From the NCBI GenBank assembly GCA_964446585.1, contig CAYUPI010000006.1, positions 124,001 to 188,000 on the forward strand: a DNA stretch of 64,000 nucleotides, in the 5' to 3' direction. Both the position numbers and the translations under genes were made by a program. This stretch comes from CAYUPI01 sp964446585. GTDB lineage: Bacteria; Verrucomicrobiota; Verrucomicrobiia; Limisphaerales; UBA8199. Shown here piece after piece: positions 1-10,072 of the stretch; positions within the stretch are counted from its first letter, which is position 1; the number at the start of each line of letters is the position of its first letter. The notes beneath the pieces were generated by a model that was not told the origin of the DNA, made no database searches, and saw nothing but the letters and a program-made list of their open reading frames with translations.

Positions 1-841
1 CCGCCCCGTGACGATGTTTAGACGGCCGCTGCGTGGTGACACCGGCCCAAGCCGAACTGCCGAGGTAGATGTGCGCTGCCCCTTCGCTGGTTGAGCCCGA
101 GCCGAGCGCCGCGCTCTGTGTGTCGTCGCAGCCCCCGAAGACCTCCACCTTGGTCGAGAGCTCCAGCTCCCGCGCTGCTTGCGGCGTCAGGGTGCCCACG
201 CGGTCAATCGAGCGGACGAGCGGCGGAAGTTTCCGGAGGTCGAAACCGGCGGCCCGAAACAAGGGCCGGTCCCAATCCTTTCGCCGCAGGTTGAAGCCGT
301 ACGAAGACGCCCCCGACCACTCGAACACGCGCCGGCCCGTGGCGCGGAACTTCAGGTAGCTATTGACATCAAGCACGTGTTCCATCGCGTCGTACACCGC
401 CGGCCGATGTTGCCTGAGCCATTTGAGTTTCGGCGTTACATCCTTGCCGCTGAGCTCGATGCCAACGAGCGCCCGGAAAATTCGGCGTCCGCCAAACCAA
501 CGCATGATGGCTGCCGCCTGCTCCTCCGCACGCCCGTCCACCCAGGCAATGTTGGCATGCAAAACCTGGCCGGAAGCATCGACCGGAATGATGCCCATGG
601 CCTGCGTCGAAAAGGCCATCCCGATGACTGTATCCCGGTTGATCCCGCCTTCCTGGAGCACGTGCCGTGTATTCGCGACAGTCGCTTTCCAGTAGTCAGC
701 TGGGTCCTGCTCGAACCAACCTGGCTGTGGTGAGGTCGAGGAATACGTGGTGATCCGCGAGGCCAGAATTTCGCCTCGTGTATTGACCAACGCCGTCTTC
801 AGGCCACTGGTGCCGACGTCATGAGCGATGACATGTTCCAT
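1..841 (-). CDS. FGGY-family carbohydrate kinase, partial (C-terminus beyond window)
   Basis: Reverse-strand reading frame that opens with ATG at 841 and runs off the left window edge, giving about 280 residues. The N-terminus reads MEHVIAHDVGTSGLKTALVN, the phosphate-binding DxGTSxxK loop of the FGGY (xylulokinase/glycerol kinase/FucK) fold. It is followed by the family pattern GWFEQDPADYW at about residues 40-50 and by GGCDDTQSAALGSG, the second-domain start typical of xylulokinase-like members. The enzyme should phosphorylate a free sugar or polyol with ATP in the cytoplasm. The class III aminotransferase gene ends 6 nt upstream, so the two are probably cotranscribed. Substrate cannot be told from sequence; the ATP-binding half is only partly present in the window. 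Confidence 0.88.
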   Translation of the reverse strand, partial: MEHVIAHDVGTSGLKTALVNTRGEILASRITTYSSTSPQPGWFEQDPADYWKATVANTRHVLQEGGINRDTVIGMAFSTQAMGIIPVDASGQVLHANIAWVDGRAEEQAAAIMRWFGGRRIFRALVGIELSGKDVTPKLKWLRQHRPAVYDAMEHVLDVNSYLKFRATGRRVFEWSGASSYGFNLRRKDWDRPLFRAAGFDLRKLPPLVRSIDRVGTLTPQAARELELSTKVEVFGGCDDTQSAALGSGSTSEGAAHIYLGSSAWAGVTTQRPSKHRHGA

Positions 842-847
842 GCCGCG

Positions 848-2374
<1,527 letters not shown>

Positions 2375-3049
2375 AGCAGGACGGTGGCCAACGCAAAGCG
2401 AGCAGGCAAGCTGGAAGTGGAGCGGTTTTCGCTTGCGGCCGCGGTGTCACTCAAGAGGCGCAATGGGAAGAACCGGTCGAAATTCTTCGCGTTTACCGAC
2501 ATTCATCACCAAACCAAAGGTTTGGCTCATACGAGCCCAGGCCAATGGCCTGCGTTCAATGTGCCGATGACATGTAAGCGCTGAAGGTGCGTTTCATCAT
2601 CTTGCCGGAGTGCTCACGATTGCGCGGGCCGCGACGCCATAGATAACCGACGCTCGCATGCCGGTGAGTCACTCAGAATCGTCGCTCCATCGCGAGGAAG
2701 AAGACACAGTTCGGTGCGGCGGCCTGTCCGTGGCTGTAGGAGACGACGTGAGGGCGTGTTGCTCAAACGCCGGAGCGCGGCTGTCCCTAGCCACGGCGAC
2801 GGTCGAACGGACTGTTTCTCTCGAATCTCGGCACAACTGTTGGACGGAGAGTCGCCCTTTTATTGCGGTTTTGCGTTTGGGCAACACGCCCGTGAGGAGT
2901 CTCAGATCGATCGGGTGGCGGACGGACGCGGTGTTTATCACAATCCTTTGATCAGAGACTCCTCAAAACGTCTCCTGCCGTACCCTTGGACTTCTCGCTT
3001 GCCAGGCCGACTTTCGCGGGGACAATGCCGCACCATGAAGGATGAATTA
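2375..3049. other. Intergenic region between divergent genes
   Basis: About 675 bases between the divergently read aminotransferase and the S15 hydrolase. I see no convincing gene; the reading frame of the hydrolase is open far upstream, but codon use and hydrophobicity become protein-like only at the signal peptide. The region holds an 11-bp inverted repeat described separately and should carry both promoters; no clear -35/-10 pair stood out. Confidence 0.6.
2893..2965. repeat. 11-bp inverted repeat upstream of the S15 hydrolase
   Basis: TGAGGAGTCTC at 2893-2903 and its exact reverse complement GAGACTCCTCA at 2955-2965, separated by 51 nt. The right arm ends 84 nt before the proposed start of the hydrolase. 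It could be a long-range hairpin in the leader or a paired operator; chance occurrence is also possible. Confidence 0.5.
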
Positions 3050-4951
3050 ATGGAAAAACGGGCAAAGTGGGTCGCCGTGTGCCTGGCCCTCGTTCTGCCT
3101 CTGTTCTCGCAGCAAGTTTTAGGCGCCGAGCCAACCGCAGACACGAACGCCGCCTGGTTTGTCGAACACTATACCAAATATGAGCACCGCATCCCGATGC
3201 GGGATGGCGCGCATCTCTACACGCGAGTTTATGTGCCCAAGGACGACTCCCAGGCGTGGCCCATCCTCCTGACGCGCACGCCGTATTCGCTCAAACCGTA
3301 TGGCGTAGACAATTACACAGACCCAAGCGGTTCCTTTCGAACGCTGGCGAAAGATCGGTTCATTCTCGTGACTCAAGACGTGCGCGGACGCTACGGTTCC
3401 GAAGGCGAATACGTTCATGTCCGGCCCTTCAATCCCCATAAAGGGCCGAAGGACACGGACGAAAACTCGGACACTTTCGATACCATCGATTGGCTGGTGA
3501 AAAATGTCCCCAATAACAACGGCAGGGTCGGGATGTTGGGAATTTCCTACCCGGGCTTCTACACGTCCATGGGCATGATCGATTCGCATCCCGCGCTGAA
3601 AGCCGCGTCGCCCCAGGCGCCCATTTCGGATTGGTTCATGGGGGACGACCTCCATCACAACGGCGCATTATTTCTTTCGCAGAACTTCTCTTTCTTTTAT
3701 GGCTTCGCTCAGCGGCGCGAAGACCCCTTGCATGAAGACACGCGGCCGTTCAACTTCAAGACACCCGACGGCTACGATTTCTTCTTGCGCATGGGGCCAC
3801 TGGCCAACTCCGACAAGCTCCTGCTCAAGGGCCGGGCGCCGGAGTGGACCGAGTTCCTGACGCATCCCACCTATGACGCCTTTTGGCAGGCGCGCAATAT
3901 CCGGCCGCATCTCAAAAATGTCCGCTGCGCAGTGATGACGGTCGGCGGTTGGTACGACGCCGAGGATTTCTTCGGCGCGCTCGAGACCTATCAGTGGACC
4001 GAGCGGCTGAATCCCGCCACTACCAATATGATCGTCATTGGTCCGTGGTCGCATGGCGGCTGGTCACGTGGGGCCGGCGATAAATTGGGCGATATCGACT
4101 TCCACTCCAAGACCTCTGAGTTTTATCAAGAAAAGCTCGAACTGCCGTTCTTCCGTCACTTCCTGAAAGGCGACACGAATTACACCGTCACGAAGGCGCA
4201 CGTGTTCGAGACCGGCACAGCTCAATGGCGTCGCCTGTCGTCCTGGCCGCCGAAGCAAGCCACCCCGCGCACGCTCTATTTCCACGCCAGCGGCGCGCTG
4301 GATTTCAACGCGCCAACTGACGGCGACGGGTCTCATGACGAATACTTGAGCGACCCGGCCAAACCCGTGCCCTACACTTTGGAACCCTCGACCGGCTACC
4401 CGCGTTCTTACCCGGTCCACGATCAGCGGTTTGCCGCGTCGCGGCCCGACGTGCTGGTGTATGAGACCGAGCCGTTGGCGGACGACCTTACCCTCGCCGG
4501 ACCGCTTAAAGCGACCCTTCACGTTTCGACCACCGGCACCGACGCGGACTGGGTGGTAAAGCTGGTGGATGTTTTTCCTGGCGACTTTCCCGATCCGAGC
4601 CCGAATCCGACTAGTGTCCGAATGGGAGGCTATCAACAACTGGTGCGCGGGGACGTTTTCCGCGGAAAGTTCCGAAACAGCTTCGAGAAACCCGAGCCGT
4701 TCGAGCCGGGCAAACTTACGAAGGTCGAATTCACATTGCCGGACGTGTTCCACGCGTTCCGCCGCGGTCATCGTGTTATGGTGCAGGTTCAGAGCTCCTG
4801 GTTCCCGCTGGTGGACCGCAACCCGCAGACCTTCGTGAACATCCCGACCGCCAAGCCGGAAGACTATCGGAAGGCAACCCACCGGGTCTATCGCGGAGGC
4901 AAATTCGCTTCTTCGCTCCTGGTGCCGGTGCTGCCCGCGGACGCGCAGTGA
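3050..4951 (+). CDS. Exported S15/CocE (X-Pro dipeptidyl-peptidase/NonD) family hydrolase
   Basis: A 633-residue protein that starts MEKRAKWVAVCLALVLPLF, a classic signal peptide ending near VLGA, so it is exported. The start at 3050 is chosen because AAGGA lies 7 nt before it; an in-frame ATG at 3035 is possible. The alpha/beta-hydrolase domain carries the nucleophile motif GISYPG (Ser near residue 166), an acidic residue in GGWYDAEDFFGALETY (near 303) and the catalytic His in PWSHGGW (near 334). The C-terminal third is the jelly-roll domain of the CocE/glutaryl-7-ACA acylase family. Members cleave acyl esters, amides or X-Pro peptides; the substrate here is not evident. The next ORF starts on the GTGA overlap at its stop codon. 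Confidence 0.92.
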   Translation: MEKRAKWVAVCLALVLPLFSQQVLGAEPTADTNAAWFVEHYTKYEHRIPMRDGAHLYTRVYVPKDDSQAWPILLTRTPYSLKPYGVDNYTDPSGSFRTLAKDRFILVTQDVRGRYGSEGEYVHVRPFNPHKGPKDTDENSDTFDTIDWLVKNVPNNNGRVGMLGISYPGFYTSMGMIDSHPALKAASPQAPISDWFMGDDLHHNGALFLSQNFSFFYGFAQRREDPLHEDTRPFNFKTPDGYDFFLRMGPLANSDKLLLKGRAPEWTEFLTHPTYDAFWQARNIRPHLKNVRCAVMTVGGWYDAEDFFGALETYQWTERLNPATTNMIVIGPWSHGGWSRGAGDKLGDIDFHSKTSEFYQEKLELPFFRHFLKGDTNYTVTKAHVFETGTAQWRRLSSWPPKQATPRTLYFHASGALDFNAPTDGDGSHDEYLSDPAKPVPYTLEPSTGYPRSYPVHDQRFAASRPDVLVYETEPLADDLTLAGPLKATLHVSTTGTDADWVVKLVDVFPGDFPDPSPNPTSVRMGGYQQLVRGDVFRGKFRNSFEKPEPFEPGKLTKVEFTLPDVFHAFRRGHRVMVQVQSSWFPLVDRNPQTFVNIPTAKPEDYRKATHRVYRGGKFASSLLVPVLPADAQ

Positions 4952-5160
4952 AACGCGCTACAGGCTTCCAGGTCGAGAACTGGCTCGGTGCCATCCAGTT
5001 GGCGCGCCATGCCTATCCCGAAGCCGAAGCCCTGTTGTTGGCGGGCCCCAATCATCTTCTCGCCCCCACCGCCGCGCTCTCCCCAAACGAACAGCGCATC
5101 GCCCTGGGGCATATTGTCAAACTTTACCGGGACTGGGGTAAGCCCGAACTAGTCTCATGA
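4948..5160 (+). pseudogene. Short ORF resembling the C-terminal tail of TPR-type Ser/Thr kinases
   Basis: A 70-codon frame starting with GTG that overlaps the stop of the S15 hydrolase. The text AYPEAEALLLAG and later IVKLYRDWGKPE resemble the closing segment of bacterial Ser/Thr kinase-TPR proteins, where a similar LVQLYEAWGKPEKA tail is common. No kinase or TPR repeats precede it, so I read it as a leftover fragment or a chance fusion to the hydrolase operon. A tiny real protein translated by coupling cannot be excluded. The family resemblance is from memory and needs a profile search. Confidence 0.35.
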
Positions 5161-5474
5161 ATCAGAAATAACTTGCATAACAAAATTCGGAATTCATGCC
5201 TGCTGCAGCCCAAAAACATTGCCAACCCGACAACCAAATTATTTAAGGAATCAATGACTCAGGAGACTAGCGGCCACCTGGGATAAAAAACTCAAAGACC
5301 TTGCGGGGGCTCAGACAACTCGAAGATAACATCGTCGGCGTTCTCGAAGCTCAACGGAAAGTGGAAAGCGTCAGCCTATGGATTGACCCTTTCATGGATT
5401 CACCCTTTCAACGAAAACGCTTCATCCTCACAAACGTGCCATCGCGGCGTCGAGTGGAGTGACGTTGTCGAGCA
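5161..5474. other. Gene-free, AT-richer spacer
   Basis: Spacer of 314 bases that is visibly richer in A/T than the flanks (for example around 5165-5260). No ORF with a plausible start was seen. It contains a 16-bp tandem duplication described separately. Together with the small membrane ORFs to the right it may mark a decayed or acquired patch. Confidence 0.5.
5378..5409. repeat. 16-bp tandem direct repeat
   Basis: ATGGATTGACCCTTTC at 5378-5393 is followed at once by ATGGATTCACCCTTTC at 5394-5409, one mismatch. The size fits a recent slippage duplication; no function is suggested by its neighbours. Confidence 0.6.
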
Positions 5475-5768
5475 TCATTTCGGCTCTTGTGGCTGCCTCG
5501 ATAAATGAAAGCTGAGCAACGACAGCAGCGCGATCAAACTCAAGCTTACCAACAAATATGCGGGCCCGTAAGCTGCGCGGCTAAATGCCCCGCTGTTGAA
5601 GAGTGCGTACAGGTCTGTGACCGTGCGGCCGGATTGAAACACGTGGGCAAGCCGGTCCCCGCTAATGCCGGGTGTATTGAATTGTAGCAGCAGCATTACC
5701 AAGGCTGAAACGCTTAAAGCGACGAGCAAACCGCTAATGAACCGCTGATTCGTATATTTAGTTCTCAT
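5475..5768 (-). CDS. Small two-helix membrane protein, unknown function
   Basis: A 97-residue reverse-strand ORF starting MRTKYTNQRFISGLLVALSV. Two strongly hydrophobic segments are visible: residues about 12-30 (GLLVALSVSALVMLLLQF) and about 67-88 (AYLLVSLSLIALLSLLSF), with a short soluble loop between and a polar tail. The positively charged start and the clean hydrophobic pattern argue for a real protein. I recognise no family. The 5' side is AT-rich, with TAAAATATT just before the ATG, which could be a promoter -10 region. It is not in an obvious operon; the nearest gene on the same strand ends 125 nt upstream. Confidence 0.5.
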   Translation of the reverse strand: MRTKYTNQRFISGLLVALSVSALVMLLLQFNTPGISGDRLAHVFQSGRTVTDLYALFNSGAFSRAAYGPAYLLVSLSLIALLSLLSFHLSRQPQEPK

Positions 5769-5893
5769 AATATTTTATGTCACGCGCCGCGATGCCCAAC
5801 GTCGCTGCTCAGTGGCGCGCCGCGAATGACAGCTGAATGCAGACAGACGCGTAATCGGCGCGTCCACTGAAGCAGCCGGGTTAGCGTTCGTGA

Positions 5894-6256
5894 TCATGTC
5901 ACAAATATCATTGTAAAGTAAATGTACCATCCACCCATCGAGCAGAATCCGATGCCCAGTCCGGATACGGCGGCGGCCATGAAACCGTGGCGCCGCGTCG
6001 CAAGGTGAACCCCGCATGCAATCACTAAAACCCCGACAACAACGCCCAGCCACCCTTCCGGACAACTCCTGTCATGCGGAATCGCGAGCGTGTACATACC
6101 TCGCCATACTGCAAGCTGATAAACCGACGCGCGTGCGACGTACCACCCGGCAACCGCGGATCCTACAAATAGCGCAGTCCAAGGGAATGACCGAAGGAGG
6201 CGCGAGAGCGAGACGCCACGCACAGTCGCTGGATTGGATGTTGAAGCAATACCCAT
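5894..6256 (-). CDS. Small multi-helix membrane protein, unknown function
   Basis: About 120 residues from an ATG at 6256 (MGIASTSNPATVRG); the frame stays open upstream to 6382, but that extension crosses the 23-bp inverted repeat and is low in protein character. Hydrophobic stretches near residues 25-43 (FPWTALFVGSAVAGWYVA), 66-83 (LGVVVGVLVIACGVHLA) and 92-115 (AAVSGLGIGF.. WYIYFTMIF) suggest three membrane helices. No family recognised. The 5' end of the gene lies 22 nt from the inverted repeat at 6279-6357, which may have brought or removed its native start. Confidence 0.42.
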   Translation of the reverse strand: MGIASTSNPATVRGVSLSRLLRSFPWTALFVGSAVAGWYVARASVYQLAVWRGMYTLAIPHDRSCPEGWLGVVVGVLVIACGVHLATRRHGFMAAAVSGLGIGFCSMGGWYIYFTMIFVT

Positions 6257-6867
6257 GCGCAACTCTCGCCAACCTGAAGCAGTGTATCGGCCATGCCCGC
6301 CTCCACGACTGTCGAAGTGGCCAAGGCGTGTTCGGGCGGGCATGGCCGATACACTGCGGTTGAACTGAACCGCTGAGTCCACGAGCCAGGATTATAGGGG
6401 AAAGTAACGGAGCGAGCAACTGCCGCAACCGCTGGCGGGTTGCTGGTGGGATCGCGGCGCGGTCGTGTCGGACGTGCCACCTGGAGGAACGCGGTGAGCG
6501 GATGGACCCGACGTGCCCGCCAAGCGCATACTTTGGAACTTAGCAGCCAGTCCGGATAATACGCGTCCGCAGCCGGTTGGAGCGCGTACGCCAGCGGCAG
6601 GGCGGCGGGTATTGGGGAGGTTCAGCCGGTTCATGACGAGTCCAGGGCCGCCGGCTGGGTTGGCCCGATGATCTCAACCAGAAGCAGTTGCTCACTCCCA
6701 CAAAACGGACAGACGGGGGGAGGCGGCGCAAAGGGCGCCGGGATTCTTCCTTGAATGCTCGCTTGCGCTTCAGAAATTAAACTTGAGGCTTTCAATTCGA
6801 TTGAGCGTCTAATTTTTATTGGCCCAACCGCCGGCAGCAGGATTACACTGCCGTTTGCCCAGCAGCC
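6257..6867. other. Non-coding region upstream of the Gld-like operon
   Basis: Apart from the inverted repeat at 6279-6357, I find no supported gene here; the ORFs present are Arg/Pro-rich and look like chance frames in GC-rich DNA. The last 90 bases before 6868 are A/T-richer (TCTAATTTTTATTGG around 6808-6822) and probably hold the operon promoter, but no clear pair of boxes is visible. Confidence 0.5.
6279..6357. repeat. Perfect 23-bp inverted repeat with 33-nt loop
   Basis: The arm 6279-6301 (starting GCAGTGTATCGG) is exactly reverse-complemented at 6335-6357. The arms include the palindromic-looking core GGCCATGCCCGCC. The length and perfection exceed ordinary terminators, there is no T-run, and the loop carries no gene. 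It may be a hairpin element, the ends of a miniature transposon, or a duplicated end of a longer repeat. Chance is very unlikely at this length. Confidence 0.8.
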
Positions 6868-7830
6868 ATGAACGATAGTCTGATGATCGAAGTCGCCAAT
6901 TTAACCAAGCGCTACGCTGGCGTCGTCGCGCTCTCGGATATTTCCTTCAGCGTGGCGCGCGGTGAAGTGGTTGGCTTGCTCGGTCCCAACGGCGCGGGGA
7001 AAAGCACCACGATGCGCATTCTGGCTGGCTACCTGCCCGCCAGTTCCGGCACGGTCCGCATCGCCGGCCGGGACGTTTTCCGGCAATCCAAGGAAGTGCG
7101 TCGGCGCATCGGCTACATGCCCGAAAACAATCCCCTCCACCACGACCTGCGCGTGCGCGAATACTTGAAATTTCGCGCGCGACTCAAAGGACTGCGGCGC
7201 AAAAGCTCGCGCGAGCGTGTGGACGTGGTGATGGAGCAATGCGGCCTGACCCATGTCAGCCGGCGGATCATCGGCCAGCTTTCGAAGGGCTATCGGCAGC
7301 GCGTCGGCCTGGCCGATGCGCTGGTGCACGAGCCGGAGCTCATCATCCTGGACGAGCCGACCATCGGCCTGGATCCGAACCAAATCCGGTCCGTGCGCCA
7401 ACTCATCAAGAGCCTTTCTCCGGCGCATACAGTCCTGATTTCGACCCACATTCTGCCCGAAGCCGAGATGACGTGTAATCGGATGGTGATCATGTACGAA
7501 GGTAAGATCCTGGCGGCGGACACACCGGAGAACCTGCAGCGGCTCATGAGTAGCAACAGCCAGGTCATCGCCGAAATTGCCGCCTCGAAGGCCGATCTGC
7601 AGGAGTGCTGGGCGCAACTGCCTGAGATCGAACAGTTCGATATTTCGCCCTGCGAGGGCAATTACTTTCGATGCGCCCTGACGCCGCGCGACGGGCTGGA
7701 TTTGCGCCCGCAGATTTTCGAACTGGCGCGCGCCCACGGGTGGCCCCTGCGCGAACTGACGCGCAATCACCATTCGCTCGAAGACATTTTTGTGCAGGTG
7801 ACCAGGCCCGCCGAGGAGGACGAAGGCTGA
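6868..7830 (+). CDS. ABC transporter ATP-binding protein (GldA-like)
   Basis: A 320-residue ABC ATPase. Walker A GPNGAGKST lies at residues 39-47, the signature region LSKGYRQRVGLADAL near 139-152, Walker B LIILDEP at 158-164 and the H-loop in STHILPEAE. The variant signature LSKGY and the IGLDPNQI text are typical of the ABC-2 export group that includes GldA of Bacteroidetes gliding systems. The C-terminal 100 residues form the usual accessory domain ending HSLEDIFVQVT. It is the first gene of a tight operon; the permease start codon overlaps its stop (TGATG). It should energise the permease and the GldG-like protein at the inner membrane. Confidence 0.93.
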   Translation: MNDSLMIEVANLTKRYAGVVALSDISFSVARGEVVGLLGPNGAGKSTTMRILAGYLPASSGTVRIAGRDVFRQSKEVRRRIGYMPENNPLHHDLRVREYLKFRARLKGLRRKSSRERVDVVMEQCGLTHVSRRIIGQLSKGYRQRVGLADALVHEPELIILDEPTIGLDPNQIRSVRQLIKSLSPAHTVLISTHILPEAEMTCNRMVIMYEGKILAADTPENLQRLMSSNSQVIAEIAASKADLQECWAQLPEIEQFDISPCEGNYFRCALTPRDGLDLRPQIFELARAHGWPLRELTRNHHSLEDIFVQVTRPAEEDEG

Positions 7831-8582
7831 TGCAGGCTTATTGGACCCTGGTCCGACGGGAACTCTCGGGCTACTTCTATTCGATGACGGGTTACGTCAT
7901 CATCGCGGCGGCGATGTTTCTCCTGGGCCTCAGCTTCGTCGATCTGCTCAAACAATTGCGGCAGCAGCCGACGCCCATGCCGGTGACCGAGTTGTTCTTT
8001 GTGACCTGGTTCTTCTGGCTGATCCTCCTGCTGACCGCGCCCGTCGTGACCATGCGCCTGTTCGCCCTCGAGAAATTCTCAGGCACGTTTGAGACATTGA
8101 TGACGACACCGGTAAGCGATCGCCAGGTGGTCCTGGCGAAATTCAGCGCGGCGATGACGTTTTACGTCCTCCTGTGGCTGCCGCTGATGGGCTGTGTGCT
8201 GGTGGTTCGGTTTTACACCAATGAGCCGGCGGTGTTGGATGTCGGTATCATGAGCAGTACGTTCCTAGGCATTTTGTTGCTCGGCGGCCTGTTTATTTCG
8301 CTCGGCTGTTGCGCCTCGGCTTTGACGCGCAGTCAGGTCACCGCGGCTATGATTAGCCTGGTGTTGAGCGCCAGCCTTTTTCTTCTAGCCGTGCTGGCCG
8401 ATCAGACCCCCGCGCAAGCCACCTGGCAATCGCAGGCGCTGTCCTGCTTCGCGCTCTTCGACCTGATGCACGATTACTCCCGCGGCCAGGTGGACACGCG
8501 GCTGGCAGTGTTCTGCGTGTCGGCGACATTGTTTTTCCTGTTCCTGACGCTGCGGATCGTCGAAAGCCGGCGCTGGAAATAA
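7830..8582 (+). CDS. ABC-2 type permease (GldF-like)
   Basis: A 250-residue integral membrane protein starting MQAYWTLVRRELSGYFYSMTG, the N-terminal block of GldF/NosY-like ABC-2 permeases that contain an amphipathic RRELxxYF helix. Six hydrophobic segments can be followed, the first near residues 20-38 and the last near 228-245. The start at 7830 overlaps the ATPase stop by one base, indicating translational coupling; an in-frame extension upstream lies wholly inside the ATPase gene and is rejected. The cluster order ATPase-permease-GldG-DUF4340 is a recurrent bacterial arrangement. Substrate is unknown. Confidence 0.9.
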   Translation: MQAYWTLVRRELSGYFYSMTGYVIIAAAMFLLGLSFVDLLKQLRQQPTPMPVTELFFVTWFFWLILLLTAPVVTMRLFALEKFSGTFETLMTTPVSDRQVVLAKFSAAMTFYVLLWLPLMGCVLVVRFYTNEPAVLDVGIMSSTFLGILLLGGLFISLGCCASALTRSQVTAAMISLVLSASLFLLAVLADQTPAQATWQSQALSCFALFDLMHDYSRGQVDTRLAVFCVSATLFFLFLTLRIVESRRWK

Positions 8583-8583
8583 A

Positions 8584-10068
8584 ATGACCAGCGACCCACA
8601 GTCACAACGCAGTTTCTCTCCCTGGCGCAAGTGGACCATCGGCCTGAACGTCGTCCTGATCATTGTGGCCGTGCTGGCCGTCGTCGCCATGGTCAACTAT
8701 TTGAGCCGGGATTACTTCCTGCGCTGGCAGGTCAGCGCCCGAACCAAAATCGAGCTGACGCCGCGCACGTTGAGCCTGCTGCATTCGATTACCAACCGCG
8801 TGCGTGTGATTCTCTACTACGACAGGAAGGAGCCGCTCTACAGCACGGTGGCGGACGTGCTGAACCAATACACTTTGGTAAACCCGAAGATCTCCGTGCA
8901 GACCGTCGATTATCTCCGTGACCCCACCGCCGCGCAGAAAATCAAGACCGATTACAAACTGGCTTCCGCGACCGAGAAGGATTTGGTCCTCTTCGAGTGC
9001 GAAAGCCGCGTGGTCCCGATCGACGGCAAGGCGCTGACGCGCATTATCTACGAACAAGTGCCCGGCGAAAAGGAGCGCGAGTTCCGCCGCAAACCAACCG
9101 AATTCGAAGGCGAAACCCGGTTCAGCGCCGCCCTGCTGGCGGTCACCAGCCCCAAGCCGCTCCTGGCTTGTTTCCTCCAGGATCACCACGAACACCCGCC
9201 GGACAGCGGCGGCGATTTCGGTTATCTCAAATTTATCAACGTCCTGAATCAGAATTATGTCGCCGTCCAGTCCCTGTCGCTGCTGGGCACGAACACCGTG
9301 CCGCCGGATTGTAGCCTGTTAATCATCGCAGGCCCCACCGACGCAATCAGCGAGCCGGAACTGGAGAAGCTCGACCATTATCTCGCGCAGGGTGGCCGGA
9401 TGCTGGTCTTGTTCCGAGCGAATTCCATCAGCAAGGAAACCGGTCAGGAGATCACCGGCTTGCAAAAAATCCTCGCCAAGTGGGGCGTCGATGTTGGCAC
9501 TCAGGTGATTGAAGATCCGGACCATTTCGTCAGCTCTCGCCGCGACATGGTAGTTACCTCCTTCAACCAAAAGCATTCGCTGGTCAATCCGCTGCTTGGG
9601 TCGGGCCTTTACCTGACCATGCCGCGGACCGTTGCCAGGTTGAAATCAGCAGCGCCTCCGGCCGACGCGCCGCGCGTCGAAGAACTGGCTCTCACCGGGC
9701 CACGCGCGCAGGCCGGCCATGCCGGCCGCCCACAAGCCTTTCCGCTAATCGTGGCGGTCGAGAAAGGGGCCATCCAAGGCGTGCTCACTGAACGCGGCGC
9801 CACGCGCATTGTCGTGGCCGGCGACTCCTTTTTCCTCGCCAACGCCTGGATCGATTCTGCCGGCAATCGCGATTTCGCCGGCTATGCTATCAATTGGCTG
9901 CTCAATCGGGCGCAGTTGCTCGAAGGCATCGGCCCGCGGCCGGTGCGAGAATACAAGATCGTGATGAGCAACACCCAGTTACAGCGGGCGCAATGGTTGT
10001 TGCTGGCCGCGCTGCCTGGCGGCGTCCTGATGCTCGGCGGCATCGTGCGCCTGCGCCGCCGCAAGTAA
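8584..10068 (+). CDS. GldG-like ABC-associated protein
   Basis: A 494-residue protein with one N-terminal helix (residues about 17-38, WTIGLNVVLIIVAVLAVVAM), a large periplasmic portion and a C-terminal helix (about 470-487) followed by RLRRRK. The N-terminal domain with INYLSRD-like text, SxxT turns and the LLIIAGPTDAISEPELEKL block corresponds to the GldG/IFT52-like ABC-type auxiliary domain. The segment EKGAIQGVLTERGATRIVVAGDSFFLANAW is the usual C-terminal part. It begins 1 nt after the permease stop. It probably forms the periplasmic face of the ABC complex and works with the DUF4340 protein encoded next. Confidence 0.85.
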   Translation: MTSDPQSQRSFSPWRKWTIGLNVVLIIVAVLAVVAMVNYLSRDYFLRWQVSARTKIELTPRTLSLLHSITNRVRVILYYDRKEPLYSTVADVLNQYTLVNPKISVQTVDYLRDPTAAQKIKTDYKLASATEKDLVLFECESRVVPIDGKALTRIIYEQVPGEKEREFRRKPTEFEGETRFSAALLAVTSPKPLLACFLQDHHEHPPDSGGDFGYLKFINVLNQNYVAVQSLSLLGTNTVPPDCSLLIIAGPTDAISEPELEKLDHYLAQGGRMLVLFRANSISKETGQEITGLQKILAKWGVDVGTQVIEDPDHFVSSRRDMVVTSFNQKHSLVNPLLGSGLYLTMPRTVARLKSAAPPADAPRVEELALTGPRAQAGHAGRPQAFPLIVAVEKGAIQGVLTERGATRIVVAGDSFFLANAWIDSAGNRDFAGYAINWLLNRAQLLEGIGPRPVREYKIVMSNTQLQRAQWLLLAALPGGVLMLGGIVRLRRRK

Positions 10069-10072
10069 GCCG

